A DNA stretch of 64,000 nt from Petrachloros mirabilis ULC683 (GCF_009939295.1 NZ_WVIC01000007.1:1-64000), one strand, 5' to 3'. Shown: positions 37,374 to 46,023, counted from the first letter of the stretch. Notes: generated by a model from the sequence alone, not told the origin. Program-made: numbers and translations.

Positions 37374-38276
37374 TTAGCTCAGACGCCGTTGTAGAAGTCG
37401 TTGAATGCTGAGGAGTGCGATCGCATCAAAGCCCACCAAAATTGCCAAAACTGCTCCCAGCGGTACCTGACCCCAGGGGGCTTGCAGGACTACGCTGGCG
37501 AAACCCCAGTCGGGGTGTAAGTAAAGGTACCGAATCGGTTCAATGGCAAAGGTGAGAGGATTCAGGCTAGCCACCCACTGCAACCAATCTGGCATAAAGC
37601 TAAGGGGCACAAGGGCAGTGCTGGCAAACAAGAGGGGCAAATTAGTGACAAAAATTACAGCAATTAGCTCAATATGTCCCGGCAACGCAAAAGATAGCCC
37701 CAGGCTGAGTGCCGTCACCCCCAACACCAAGAGCAGCACAATCAGACCCACAATGGCTAGTCCCAGCGGGTTGGGTAAGCCTGCCCCCAGGGTATAGCTC
37801 ATCCCCATAATTGCCAGGGTTTGAATCAAGCTCATGGTGGTAATAAAAATGGCTGAGGCCAATACAATCGAAAATCGTGAGGCCAGGGGCGCAACGAGCA
37901 GCCGATTCAGAAAGCCAAACTCCCGGTCAAACATCACGGGCAGCCCTGCATTGAGTGCACCGCTGAAGGCCGTGAAGACAATAATGCCCGCGCTCAAAAA
38001 TTGGCCATAGTTTTGAGTGCTACCAAACAAGCCTGCCGGTACATTTTGAAACAGCGCCCCAAACAAAATCAGCCACATGAGCGGTTGGATCACCCCTGCC
38101 ACCAGCGTGGAGGGCCGACGTTGCAGTTGGATAAAGAGCCGTCGGGTCAACGCCAGAGTCTCTTGCCAAAATTCGGCTGAAAAAAGTCCAGGTGGGGTGA
38201 GGTTAGCAGGGGATACTGAGGAACGCAGAGAGGTTGCATTGCCCTCAGAAGCTGATGGAACGGGTGTTGTGGTCAT
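37374..38276 (-). CDS. ABC-2 type transporter permease (DrrB-like)
   Basis: The 300-residue membrane protein has six predicted helices and the DrrB-type segment RPSTLVAGVIQPLMWLILFGALFQN near the start. MFDREFGFLNRLLVAPL in the middle is the conserved cytoplasmic loop, and FASTALVPLSFMPDWLQWVASLNPLTFAIEPIRYL near the end is typical. It forms the membrane channel for the ATPase encoded just upstream (54 bp gap). Cyanobacterial members often export lipids or drugs; substrate unknown. Confidence 0.9.
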   Translation of the reverse strand: MTTTPVPSASEGNATSLRSSVSPANLTPPGLFSAEFWQETLALTRRLFIQLQRRPSTLVAGVIQPLMWLILFGALFQNVPAGLFGSTQNYGQFLSAGIIVFTAFSGALNAGLPVMFDREFGFLNRLLVAPLASRFSIVLASAIFITTMSLIQTLAIMGMSYTLGAGLPNPLGLAIVGLIVLLLVLGVTALSLGLSFALPGHIELIAVIFVTNLPLLFASTALVPLSFMPDWLQWVASLNPLTFAIEPIRYLYLHPDWGFASVVLQAPWGQVPLGAVLAILVGFDAIALLSIQRLLQRRLS

Positions 38277-38330
38277 TAGATGATTCAGTCTCCTCTACTG
38301 AAGGCGGTCACTGAAGCAGACAGGTATCTC

Positions 38331-39356
38331 CTATCGCATATTTTGCTTGCGGGCTGCTTTGGGGTCGCGGTTGCCCGCTGCGGCCATTTCGGCATCTAAC
38401 AGGGTACGCCCAGTGGCGGCCAAGTACACATCATCTAGACTAGGGCGAGCCTGGGCAATTCCAAAAATTGGGAATCCGGCTTCTTGAAGTCTTTGTTGGA
38501 GGGTGCTGAGGGCATCGCTTTGAGGTTGAACCACCAAGTTCAAGGAGTTGCCCTGGGCAGTGTTGATGATGACGTCTTGGACAAAGGGCAGGGTGGCCGC
38601 CATCTGCTGAGCTTGCTGAGCTTCTTCGGGGGAGGTAAATTCACGAATCCGCAAGGTGATGCGATCGCCCCCTACCTGGTCTTTGAGTTGAGCGGGGGTG
38701 CCCTCGGCAATCACTCGCCCTTGGTCAATAATGGCCACCCGATCTGCTAGGGCATCTACTTCTTCGAGATAGTGGCTAGTGAGCAAAATGGTGGTGCCGC
38801 GATGGCGCAGGTGCCGCAGAAAATCCCAAATCACCACCCGACTCTCAATATCGAGTCCTACCGTAGGCTCATCTAGAACCAGCACTTCTGGCTGATGTAA
38901 CAGCCCTGCTGCCAAGTCTAGACGCTTGCGAATACCGCCGGAATAATTCCCCGTCTTTTGATCAATCCATGGCACCAGACCCAAAAGCTGGATGATTTCC
39001 TTAATCCGAGCCGGAATCGTTTTTCGAGGTAAATGATAGAGGGCTGCTTGAAGCTGCAACAGCTCTCGTCCCGTCAACACCTTGTCTAGAGCCACCTCCT
39101 GAGCCACATACCCTAAGAGTTGGCGGGTTGTTTTGGGATGAGTCAGTACAGAAACACCCAGCACCTCCAAGGTGCCTGAATCAGGGCTAGCTAAACCGCA
39201 CAAGCAGCGTAGCGTGGTCGTCTTCCCTGCGCCATTTGGCCCCAGCAAACCCAGAATTTGTCCGGACTCAACCTGCAAGGACACCGCTCGGAGAGCCTCA
39301 ACCGAGCCATAGCACTTTTTTAGATTTTTAATCAATACGGCGGGCGGCGTTGACAT
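38331..39356 (-). CDS. ABC transporter ATPase (DrrA-like, daunorubicin-resistance family)
   Basis: The 341-residue ATPase has Walker A GPNGAGKTTT, signature YSGGIRKRLDLA, Walker B VLVLDEPTVGLD and switch His in LLTSHYLEEV. The C-terminal DUF4162-type extension runs from about residue 230 to 320. With the downstream permease it forms an export half-system. MSTPPAVLIKNLKKCYG is the clear start. Confidence 0.93.
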   Translation of the reverse strand: MSTPPAVLIKNLKKCYGSVEALRAVSLQVESGQILGLLGPNGAGKTTTLRCLCGLASPDSGTLEVLGVSVLTHPKTTRQLLGYVAQEVALDKVLTGRELLQLQAALYHLPRKTIPARIKEIIQLLGLVPWIDQKTGNYSGGIRKRLDLAAGLLHQPEVLVLDEPTVGLDIESRVVIWDFLRHLRHRGTTILLTSHYLEEVDALADRVAIIDQGRVIAEGTPAQLKDQVGGDRITLRIREFTSPEEAQQAQQMAATLPFVQDVIINTAQGNSLNLVVQPQSDALSTLQQRLQEAGFPIFGIAQARPSLDDVYLAATGRTLLDAEMAAAGNRDPKAARKQNMR

Positions 39357-39432
39357 AGAAACTTCACAAATCTCAATCAGAGCCTACCCCCATTGTAATC
39401 AACCCGGTGCGCCTCGACCCTTGCCCCCCACT

Positions 39433-39852
39433 TTAAGGCTCAATTTGAATGGAGATAATTTTGTCCCCTTGACGAACCGCATTCACCACTGCCATATCTT
39501 GAGTCTGGCCAAAGGTGGTGTGAACCCCATCTAGGTGAGGCTGAGGACTATGACAAATAAAGAACTGACTGCCTCCGGTATCTCGTCCCCGATGGGCCAT
39601 CGAAAGCGTCCCGGCCTCATGCTTATTAGCATTAATTTCACATTTGATGGTGTAGCCAGGGCCGCCTGCCCCTGTCCCGTTGGGACACCCCCCTTGAATC
39701 ATGAAATTCGGGATAACCCGATGAAAGGTGAGGCCATCGTAGAAATTGTTTTGGGCAAGGTCTACAAAATTCTGAACGGTCTTCGGGGCATCTTGGTCAA
39801 ACAGATCTACCCGAATCACACCTTTTTCCGTGTTAATAATGGCACAGGTCAT
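39433..39852 (-). CDS. Cyclophilin-type peptidyl-prolyl isomerase
   Basis: From ATG 39852 the product is 139 residues, a minimal cytoplasmic cyclophilin: [31 protein letters not shown] holds the catalytic Arg and FHRV motif, and [23 protein letters not shown] the substrate pocket. It speeds proline cis-trans isomerisation. No signal peptide. [19 protein letters not shown] is the usual start, so the longer frame to 39873 is not used. Confidence 0.94.
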   Translation of the reverse strand: MTCAIINTEKGVIRVDLFDQDAPKTVQNFVDLAQNNFYDGLTFHRVIPNFMIQGGCPNGTGAGGPGYTIKCEINANKHEAGTLSMAHRGRDTGGSQFFICHSPQPHLDGVHTTFGQTQDMAVVNAVRQGDKIISIQIEP

Positions 39853-40111
39853 CGCTTTTCCTCTAGTCAACACCCTCCATTTTGACCGATGCTGGCGTCA
39901 GATTAACCTCAATGCTCCCATGCTCTGTATTTTTGCTGAATCCCACTAAAGGCAGGCGTGTGTAGAATCGTTTAATGTTAGTATTGTGTCGAGATGTAAC
40001 AAAAACATCTATTGCAATTAACTTTGCCAATTCACTGAATGTGTTCATTGCAGCTTACAGTCGAAAGACGGCTGCCTTCAGTGAAATCAAAATCAAGAGA
40101 GGACGAATTTA

Positions 40112-40708
40112 ATGGCTTACGAACTCCCACCCCTGCCCTACGACTACAACGCGCTAGACCCCTACATTTCTGCCAAGACGCTAGAATTCCACCACGACAA
40201 GCATCACGCTGCCTATGTCAGCAAATATAATGATGCGGTCAAAGACACCCCCTTGGACGATAAACCCATTGAAGAGGTGATCAAAAGTATTTTCAACGAC
40301 GCCTCCAAGACTGGGCTGTTCAACAATGCCGCTCAAGCCTGGAATCATTCGTTTTACTGGAACTGCATGAAGCCCAATGGTGGTGGTCAGCCCAGTGGTG
40401 CCTTGGCAGATAAAATCAATGCCGATTTTGGCAGCTTTGATGCCTTTGTCAGTGCGTTTAAAGAAGCTGGTGCAACTCAGTTCGGGAGCGGCTGGGCCTG
40501 GTTGGTTGTGGATGGTGGCACCTTGAAGGTGACCAAAACCCTCAACGCTGAGAATCCCTTGGTCTTTGGTCAAACTCCCCTACTGACCATGGATGTTTGG
40601 GAACATGCTTACTACCTAGATTTCCAAAACAAGCGGCCTGACTACATTGATACCTTCATCAAGCAGCTCATTAACTGGGACTTCGTTGCCCAGCAATTGC
40701 CTGCCTAG
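40112..40708 (+). CDS. sodB: Iron superoxide dismutase
   Basis: The 198-residue enzyme has the Fe ligands in KTLEFHHDKHHAAYV (His), NNAAQAWNHSFYW (His) and LLTMDVWEHAYYLDFQNKRPDY (Asp, His). AQFGSGWAWL is present and the Gln/Gly pattern fits the iron form. It removes superoxide in the cytoplasm. The start MAYELPPLPYDYNALDPYIS is standard; GAGAGGA lies 8 nt upstream. Confidence 0.96.
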   Translation: MAYELPPLPYDYNALDPYISAKTLEFHHDKHHAAYVSKYNDAVKDTPLDDKPIEEVIKSIFNDASKTGLFNNAAQAWNHSFYWNCMKPNGGGQPSGALADKINADFGSFDAFVSAFKEAGATQFGSGWAWLVVDGGTLKVTKTLNAENPLVFGQTPLLTMDVWEHAYYLDFQNKRPDYIDTFIKQLINWDFVAQQLPA

Positions 40709-40720
40709 CACTGTGGATTT

Positions 40721-40749
40721 TCTCTAGACTGGAGAATCCAGTCTAGAGA
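40721..40749 (+). terminator. 13-bp perfect hairpin after sodB
   Basis: TCTCTAGACTGGA and its exact complement are separated by GAA, 12 bp past the sodB stop. No T-tract follows, so it may act as a transcript-end stabiliser. ACTAGCCTGGA direct repeats follow at 40749-40771. Confidence 0.6.
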
Positions 40750-40785
40750 CTAGCCTGGAACTAGCCTGGAAGAACCTGGAATCTA

Positions 40786-40895
40786 ATATAGCGGTTTACA
40801 GATCAATGGAGTACATGGGGTGCAGGGGGCAGTGCCCCCTGCGTGGGGGTTCCACCCCCACACCCCGTACCTCACTCAGATGAGAACCGCCATAT
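40786..40895. mobile_element. Family 4 MITE with nested G/C hairpins
   Basis: Ends ATATAGCGGTTTACAG and ATATGGCGGTTCTCATC (inverse). Core hairpins CAGGGGGCAGTGCCCCCTG and GTGGGGGTTCCACCCCCAC lie inside a third arm pair GGGGTG / CACCCC. About 110 bp. Confidence 0.7.
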
Positions 40896-40973
40896 CACAT
40901 AGATTGAAGTCCGACCTCTATTTGATTGGGTCGTATTCGCAATCTCTCACCCCAACCCCTCTCCCAGCTTGGG

Positions 40974-41174
40974 CTACTGTGTACACACAAGTCTGAGAAA
41001 AACGATTTCACCCTGCATTCGCCCCCTACATCCCCCATTCTGGGGGACTGTGAGATATTCAGAACCCCCCAAATTACGCCCTTCGGGCACGCTTCGCGAG
41101 GGGGGGCAGGGGGGCGAGTGTAAGGATGTTAGAGGCTTTTTAATCATCTTCTTAAATTTGTGTGTACACTGCAG
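40974..41174. mobile_element. Family 2 MITE with exact 11-bp duplication CCCAGCTTGGG
   Basis: Ends CTACTGTGTACACACA and CTGCAGTGTACACACA (inverse). Duplications at 40963-40973 and 41175-41185. An SDR is nested at 41074-41101. The empty site exists at 46235-46245 in the inverted outer copy. Confidence 0.9.
41074..41101 (+). repeat. 28-bp small dispersed repeat (SDR)
   Basis: TTACGCCC-TTC-GGG followed by CACGC-TTC-GCGAGG; both loops are TTC. Inserted in the second G/C hairpin of the family 2 element. Confidence 0.8.
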
Positions 41175-41230
41175 CCCAGCTTGGGAGCGAGGCTAAGACA
41201 TGGGTTGGGTTTCCCTTCTCCCCTTTTGGC

Positions 41231-41404
41231 CTACGGTGTACACACATCTCTAGTTCTCCGTGTTCAACACTGCATTAGCCCCCCCAACCCCCCAAAATTG
41301 GGGGGAGAAATCCGAAAGTTAGAACTAGTTCCCCCCAGAATTGGGGGGCTAGGGGGGCGAGTGCAAAGATTTTGAATTTTTCAAGACTTATGTATACACG
41401 GTAG
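41231..41404. mobile_element. Family 2 MITE with near-exact 11-bp duplication
   Basis: Ends CTACGGTGTACACACA and CTACCGTGTATACATA (inverse). Flanks CCCCTTTTGGC (41220-41230) and CCCCATTTGGC (41405-41415), one mismatch. This copy lacks the SDR and shows the unbroken CCCCCCAGAATTGGGGGG hairpin. Confidence 0.85.
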
Positions 41405-41457
41405 CCCCATTTGGCAGAAGGGGCTAGGGGATGAGGGCAAGTCTTCTTAGGTCTATT

Positions 41458-41490
41458 AGGTTGAGGTCATGCCTCAACCTTTTTGCTTTT
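41458..41490 (+). terminator. 9-bp hairpin followed by a T-rich tract
   Basis: AGGTTGAGG / CCTCAACCT with a 5-nt loop, then TTTTTGCTTTT. It forms the right end of the compound repeat, so it may be a repeat-borne terminator rather than that of a gene. Confidence 0.55.
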
Positions 41491-41527
41491 TAGAGCTTAG
41501 TCCAGTGATTCTTGAGAGCCGGATGGG

Positions 41528-41731
41528 TTAACGCAGTCCCAGCCACGTAAAGAAATCTTGGTGTGTGAAAAGCTCTAGTAAGAGCAGCCCGATAAACCCG
41601 ACCATGGCAAAGCGACCGTTGATTTGCTCAGCATAGGCCGTCCACCCAAAGCCTGGTGTGGGACAGGCTCCATCTTGATGAGGCGCAGAGGGCTGAGGCA
41701 TTGTGTTGGGGGCAGTGGAGTCCGAAGCCAT
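41528..41731 (-). CDS. High-light-inducible protein (Hli), longer form
   Basis: From ATG 41731 the product is 67 residues with a proline-rich N-terminus and the Hli helix AEQINGRFAMVGFIGLLLLE (ExxNGRFAMxGF). It probably binds chlorophyll in a PSII or photosystem assembly complex. The start at 41758 would overlap sdhB by 17 bp; 41731 leaves a 10-bp gap. The gene sits directly behind sdhB and may share its transcript. Confidence 0.88.
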   Translation of the reverse strand: MASDSTAPNTMPQPSAPHQDGACPTPGFGWTAYAEQINGRFAMVGFIGLLLLELFTHQDFFTWLGLR

Positions 41732-41741
41732 GGCTGTACAC

Positions 41742-42764
41742 TTAAGAATCTGACTCATGCATCTTAACGGAATTGATCAGCGATCGCACCTCGTTAGTTC
41801 CGGGTGACGGCTGGAACGAAACTGGAAACTTTCGGCGCATCACCATTGCCAGCCCCAGGGGCAAGAGACTCCACAAGCCCCTCCAGTCTCGGAGTCCATT
41901 GCCTAAGACTCTCAGGCCAAACTTTCGTTCATCAATCCAGCCCCCCTGCTGCACCAAATCTACGAGCACCTTACGGTGGCGCACAGCTCGGCTAGGTTGG
42001 ATCGTCTCCTGAGCCAGAATATGGGACTTAATGCGATTAATCTGGTCGAGAGGAGCCACATCCATCGGGCAAACCGTATTGCAATTGAAACAGCGAGTAC
42101 AACCCCAAACACCAGCCGTGCCTTGCTGATATTCAGACAGTCGCTCTGCCCTAGCGGTATCACGACTATCTGCTAAAGTTCGATAGCCCTTTGCTAAGGC
42201 ATGAGGTCCGACAAAATCTCCACTGACTTCTAGAGCATTACAATCTGAATAGCAAGCCCCACACATAATGCAATTGCCAGTTTGATCCAGTTGGGCTCGA
42301 TCGGCTGGCACCTGCAAAAACTCTCGCTCAGGAACCTGCCGACCTGCGGTGCTGATATAGGGCTGAACGGTCTCCAGATTATGCCAAAAGCTACCCATAT
42401 CAACGACTAAATCTTTGATCACAGGCATATTTCCCAGGGGAGCAAGGGTGATTTCTGGTGTGCTAGTCGCTGACGAAGGTGACTCAGCAGATCTCAGTTG
42501 AGCATTCATCTTCGCAGACCGCTCTAGCTCTTGGCCAACATTCTGCTTACAGGCTAGGGCAGCTCGGCCATTAATCCGGATTGCACAGCTTCCACAAATG
42601 GTATTGCGGCAATTCTTGCGGAAAGATAAACTGCCATCCAGCGTCCACTTGATCTGGTTTAAACAGTCCAAAATTGTGATACTGGGTTCAACCTCAAGAG
42701 TATAGGACTGAACTCTGGGTCGCTCCTGATGCTGTTGCCGAATTAGGTTTACTAAAATTTGCAT
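41742..42764 (-). CDS. sdhB: Succinate dehydrogenase / fumarate reductase iron-sulfur subunit
   Basis: The 340-residue protein has an N-terminal [2Fe-2S] ferredoxin domain (CRNTICGSCAIRINGRAALAC) and C-terminal cluster motifs CIMCGACYSDC and CFNCNTVCPMDV. It passes electrons from the flavoprotein subunit to quinone in the membrane. sdhA is not next to it, as is usual in cyanobacteria. The C-terminal tail beyond about residue 280 is longer than in bacterial SdhB. Confidence 0.92.
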   Translation of the reverse strand: MQILVNLIRQQHQERPRVQSYTLEVEPSITILDCLNQIKWTLDGSLSFRKNCRNTICGSCAIRINGRAALACKQNVGQELERSAKMNAQLRSAESPSSATSTPEITLAPLGNMPVIKDLVVDMGSFWHNLETVQPYISTAGRQVPEREFLQVPADRAQLDQTGNCIMCGACYSDCNALEVSGDFVGPHALAKGYRTLADSRDTARAERLSEYQQGTAGVWGCTRCFNCNTVCPMDVAPLDQINRIKSHILAQETIQPSRAVRHRKVLVDLVQQGGWIDERKFGLRVLGNGLRDWRGLWSLLPLGLAMVMRRKFPVSFQPSPGTNEVRSLINSVKMHESDS

Positions 42765-43653
42765 CGCCGTTGAATCCCTTAAGATAGATTTTGGTGCCTT
42801 GAACGAGAAACGCCGGAAGCTGCCTGTCTATAAACCATGGCTTTCCTCATTGGATTGACAGGATTTATTTTCCTCGACGGGTCAGCCGATAAACACAGCA
42901 ACCCACCGCTTCTATCATCGAGACGAGAGTTGAAGTCAATAACAGGGCTGCGCAAAATCATCGTCATTAGAGCCTAGAGTCTTGTTGGACAAGATCTAGA
43001 TTCTGGGCTTAGAACTCTTGATGCCTAATGCTTGTGAAGATTTTTGCTCACTGCTATTGTAAGATACCTGCGACGGTGCGCACTGAAGATTTTCCGCCTT
43101 GAGGCTGCCTCGATTACGAAAGAATGGCTCGATCATCAATTTTGCATTTATCTGAATGGGCGGGGAAATGCTCTCCATCCTCGACAATCGCAGCGTTTAG
43201 TGACCCGGGTGATCTCTGACTTCGCTGCCTTGACAAGAGCTTGAGATCCTAAGCACCCAAAACATGACATAATTCGGCAAGCTTGGTCATCTTTTTATGA
43301 TCCATCTTGTCCAGGCGCTGTCTTTGTAGGTTTCTCTTAGGCCAGAGAGCAGTGTTGAAGATCTACGGATAAGGCGTTGGAACAACTGTGGGTTCCTGAT
43401 TCTACCAATGGTTTAACCTCTACACCAGAACTCAGGCTGACTGGATTCAAAAAAAATACCTACAAATCGTAATTTTTTGATCTAAATTGAGTAAGCTAGA
43501 ATAAAATCTAGAGTAGTTTCGATTCGACTTTGATAGACGACAAAACTAGACAAAGGATCGAAACTGTCAGATGATCGATGATTGAAACAGTCATTGATCG
43601 TGATTCAACCCCACTTGTCTATTCGTTCGTAAACTTAAAGGACGTTTTCATAG
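42765..43653. promoter_or_regulatory. 889-bp region between divergent sdhB and cyabrB
   Basis: No credible gene is seen; short ORFs at 42779-42967 (minus), 42996-43187 (minus) and 43044-43244 (plus) lack family matches and SDs. The part nearest cyabrB is AT-rich and carries the inverted pair GTTTCGAT (43516-43523) and ATCGAAAC (43557-43564). It probably contains the cyabrB promoter and an operator. Confidence 0.4.
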
Positions 43654-44043
43654 ATGGCAACTGAAACTGAAACTACCCCGTTGATCGGGAAGCCCCTTCT
43701 TCAAAAGGTGAAGGAACTTCGCCACCTGCCCCGGCGAGAAACAGCGAAGCGCTGTGGCTACTTCACGATCACTAAAAATAATCAGACTCGGGTCAATATC
43801 GGCGAGTTTCTGAACGCTATCATTGAAGCCCGGGGCATTCCTCTCAGTCCTGAAGGAACCAAGGATGGTCGAGGTCGTGAGCCGACCTACCGAGTCAGCG
43901 TTCACAAAAATGGCCAAATCGTCATTGGGTCTACTTATACCCAAGAGATGGGTCTGAAGCCTGGTGATGAGTTTGAAATCAAATTGGGTTACAAGCACAT
44001 TCACCTGATTCAGGTTGGTGAAGATCAAAAAGAAGAAGGCTAA
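43654..44043 (+). CDS. AbrB-type transcriptional regulator (cyAbrB)
   Basis: The 129-residue protein is of the cyanobacterial AbrB group (Sll0359/Sll0822 type). The N-terminal conserved region LLQKVKELRHLPRRETAKRCGYFTI is followed by a C-terminal swapped-hairpin DNA-binding domain (YRVSVHKNGQIVIGSTYTQEMGLKPGDEFEIKLG). cyAbrBs bind DNA broadly and control nitrogen and carbon genes. An IS200/IS605-like remnant begins exactly at its TAA stop, before the terminator at 44345. Confidence 0.92.
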   Translation: MATETETTPLIGKPLLQKVKELRHLPRRETAKRCGYFTITKNNQTRVNIGEFLNAIIEARGIPLSPEGTKDGRGREPTYRVSVHKNGQIVIGSTYTQEMGLKPGDEFEIKLGYKHIHLIQVGEDQKEEG

Positions 44044-44295
44044 ATCAAGATGCGGTGGGTTGACCAGTGAATTTGTGCTGGGTTTCAAGCCCTGCCCTTC
44101 AGGGCAAAAGTGTAATATGCTTTACTAGCGGCTGGTCAAGCCGACTTTAATGGGCAGGCGCTAAGCAATGTAAGACCCCAATACGGGGCGGCTGCTTGTC
44201 TGTCTACTCAGCAGGAGTCCGCCTAGTGCGGGCAGAATAGGAATCACCGTGCTTTTAGGTCGGTGAGGATGTCAATCCACTGCATCTTGATTTAT
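44041..44295. mobile_element. IS200/IS605-like remnant with omega-RNA-like right end
   Basis: The 255-bp region is bounded by an inverted repeat of about 25 bp with two mismatches (TAAATCAAGATGCRGTGGRTTGAC), starting at the cyabrB stop. Inside, the left part has the hairpin GCCCTGCCCTTCAGGGC. The right part ends in the stem CACCG..CGGTG followed by AGGATGTCAA, the ending I know from IS200/IS605 tnpB right ends and their omega RNAs. No tnpA or tnpB is present. The element lies between a gene and its terminator. Confidence 0.6.
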
Positions 44296-44344
44296 GCAAT
44301 CTGCCGGCCACGGGAGATTGAGGCTCTGGGCAGTTGCTAAAAAG

Positions 44345-44377
44345 CTGATGTTCTTTGTGTGAGAGCATCAGTTTTTT
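44345..44377 (+). terminator. Rho-independent terminator of cyabrB
   Basis: CTGATGTTCT pairs with AGAGCATCAG at 9 of 10 positions, followed by TTTTTT. It is about 300 bp past the gene because of the intervening element. Confidence 0.75.
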
Positions 44378-44475
44378 GATGCCAAATCACGGGTTAGAAT
44401 AAGACGACGGTAGTCTTGAGCGTTCACCGGACGTTGCTTGCCTGACGGCTCTCGCTCCTGGTTTTTCTGGTTGTC

Positions 44476-44703
44476 TTGACAGATTACGTTATGATTGTTG
44501 CTCTTTTATATCTTGTCTTGAGCGGAGCCTATCTCTTGGTTGCGCCGCTGCTAATCTATCTCTATCTGCAAAAGCGCTGGTATGTAGCCAGCTCTATCGA
44601 GCGAGCCTTTATGTATTTCCTGGTATTTTTCTTCTTCCCGGGGTTATTGCTGCTTACCCCATTTTTGAACTTCCGTCCTCAGCGGCGAACTTTAGAGTTT
44701 TAG
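44476..44703 (+). CDS. ndhL: NAD(P)H-quinone oxidoreductase subunit L (NdhL)
   Basis: The 75-residue protein has two membrane helices and the NdhL pattern [46 protein letters not shown]. NdhL belongs to the thylakoid NDH-1 complex used in cyclic electron flow and CO2 uptake. The start is TTG 44476 or ATG 44491 (70 residues). The order ndhL - DUF3007 - trpA is one I know from other cyanobacteria. Confidence 0.93.
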   Translation: MTDYVMIVALLYLVLSGAYLLVAPLLIYLYLQKRWYVASSIERAFMYFLVFFFFPGLLLLTPFLNFRPQRRTLEF

Positions 44704-44727
44704 ATTTTATCCGGAGAATAATCCATC

Positions 44728-45075
44728 ATGCGCAGAATTGATGTCCTGGCCATTGGCTTGGGCGTGTTTCTGTTTGGCGGCGGGGTTTATATGGCTCTGC
44801 GTGTTGTCGGAGTGGAAGCTCTTAACGCGGGTCTCTGGAGCCAGGTGGTGTTGGTGCTAGGGCTGTTGGGATGGCTGGTGACCTATTTGACCCGGGTGGC
44901 AACCCATAAGATGACGTATTTCCAGCAGCTTGAGGACTACGAAACTGCTGTTTTGCAAAAACGCCTAGATGAAATGACGCCGGAAGAGCTAGCGACCCTA
45001 CAAGATGAGTTGGCAGATGAGCCTGCTGCTGCTACAGAACCCATGCCGTCTGAGGGGGCACCCACTGAAGACTAG
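44728..45075 (+). CDS. DUF3007 family membrane protein
   Basis: The 115-residue protein has two helices (VLAIGLGVFLFGGGVYMALRV; VLVLGLLGWLVTYLTRV) and a cytoplasmic coiled segment (YFQQLEDYETAVLQKRLDEMTPEELATLQDEL), as in DUF3007. It lies 24 bp after ndhL. Function unknown; the neighbour suggests a role near NDH-1. The acidic Ala/Pro tail is variable. Confidence 0.85.
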   Translation: MRRIDVLAIGLGVFLFGGGVYMALRVVGVEALNAGLWSQVVLVLGLLGWLVTYLTRVATHKMTYFQQLEDYETAVLQKRLDEMTPEELATLQDELADEPAAATEPMPSEGAPTED

Positions 45076-45084
45076 GATTGTCTT

Positions 45085-45169
45085 TGGCAGTTCTCAGTTG
45101 AGTGCAGTACAGCCGGTTAGGTGGGGTGTGGGGTGTGGGGTGTGGGGAATGCAAGTGAAAACCGCTGTA
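45085..45169. mobile_element. Family 4 MITE with GGGGTGT tandem
   Basis: Ends GCAGTTCTCAGTTGAGTGC and CAGCGGTTTTCACTTGC (inverse). The core carries three tandem GGGGTGT units. It lies between DUF3007 and trpA, 20 bp before the trpA start, so it likely forms part of the trpA leader. Confidence 0.65.
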
Positions 45170-45189
45170 AGTTGTGTATCTGTTAATCT

Positions 45190-45996
45190 ATGGCGACTTC
45201 TGTTTCTGATTGTTTTGGGCGGCTGCGCGATCGCGGCCAATGTGCCCTGATTCCTTTTCTAACCGCAGGCGACCCAGATCTGGAAACCACGGCAGCAGCC
45301 TTACAAAAACTAGATGCCAGCGGGGCAGATTTGCTTGAGCTGGGCGTGCCCTATTCGGATCCCCTCGCCGATGGCCCAGTGATTCAGGCCGCAGCGACTC
45401 GGGCGCTCCAGGGAGGCACTCGCTTAGATGCAGTGATTGAGAGGGTGTCAGCCCTAACCCCTTCCTTGCAGGCACCAATCATTTTATTTACCTACTACAA
45501 CCCCATCTATCACCGGGGAGTACCCACCTTTCTCAACCAAATTGCTGCTGCTGGGGTCAAGGGGCTAGTAGTGCCCGATCTCCCCCTAGAAGAAGCTCAC
45601 GATGTCCTAGAGATTGCTCAGGATGTTGGGGTGGAGTTGACCCTGTTGGTGGCTCCCACCAGTTCGCAAGAGCGCATTGCCAAAATTGCCCAAGAGTCCC
45701 AGGGGTTCATTTATCTGGTCAGCACCACTGGCGTCACGGGGATGCGCACCCAAATCGAAGCAAGGGTTCAAGACCTGCTTCTAGAATTGCGGCAGACCAC
45801 GGATAAGCCTATTGGGGTAGGCTTTGGCATCTCTCGTCCTGAGCAGGCTCGCCAGGTTCGAGATTGGGGGGCAGATGCCGCCATTGTCGGCAGTGCCTTT
45901 GTGAAGCGGCTGGCTGAGGGCACTTCAGCACAGGGCTTAGAAGAAATTTCCCGTTTTTGCCGCGTGCTCAAGGCCGCTTTGCAGTCTGAACCCTGA
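45190..45996 (+). CDS. trpA: Tryptophan synthase alpha subunit
   Basis: The 268-residue TIM barrel has [14 protein letters not shown], the catalytic Glu in [21 protein letters not shown] and the catalytic Asp in [25 protein letters not shown] and [12 protein letters not shown] bind phosphate. It splits indole-3-glycerol phosphate to indole for TrpB. Full length. Confidence 0.97.
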   Translation: MATSVSDCFGRLRDRGQCALIPFLTAGDPDLETTAAALQKLDASGADLLELGVPYSDPLADGPVIQAAATRALQGGTRLDAVIERVSALTPSLQAPIILFTYYNPIYHRGVPTFLNQIAAAGVKGLVVPDLPLEEAHDVLEIAQDVGVELTLLVAPTSSQERIAKIAQESQGFIYLVSTTGVTGMRTQIEARVQDLLLELRQTTDKPIGVGFGISRPEQARQVRDWGADAAIVGSAFVKRLAEGTSAQGLEEISRFCRVLKAALQSEP

Positions 45997-46023
45997 GTCT
46001 TTGGCTTTTTCCACTCCATTGAA

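Larger units (their letters stand above)
40905..41485. mobile_element. Compound mobile repeat holding two family 2 elements
   Basis: The outer element is matched in inverted form by 46024-46302. It carries family 2 copies at 40974-41174 and 41231-41404, listed separately. The first is absent from the 46024 copy, which shows the unoccupied CCCAGCTTGGG site. Outer ends begin GACCTC on both sides, imperfectly inverted. Confidence 0.75.

Noticed and set aside
42779-43244. Small ORFs in the sdhB-cyabrB gap
   Set aside because: No SD, no family, overlapping on both strands.
45188-45478. Minus-strand 96-residue ORF inside trpA
   Set aside because: Antisense of trpA with no independent support.
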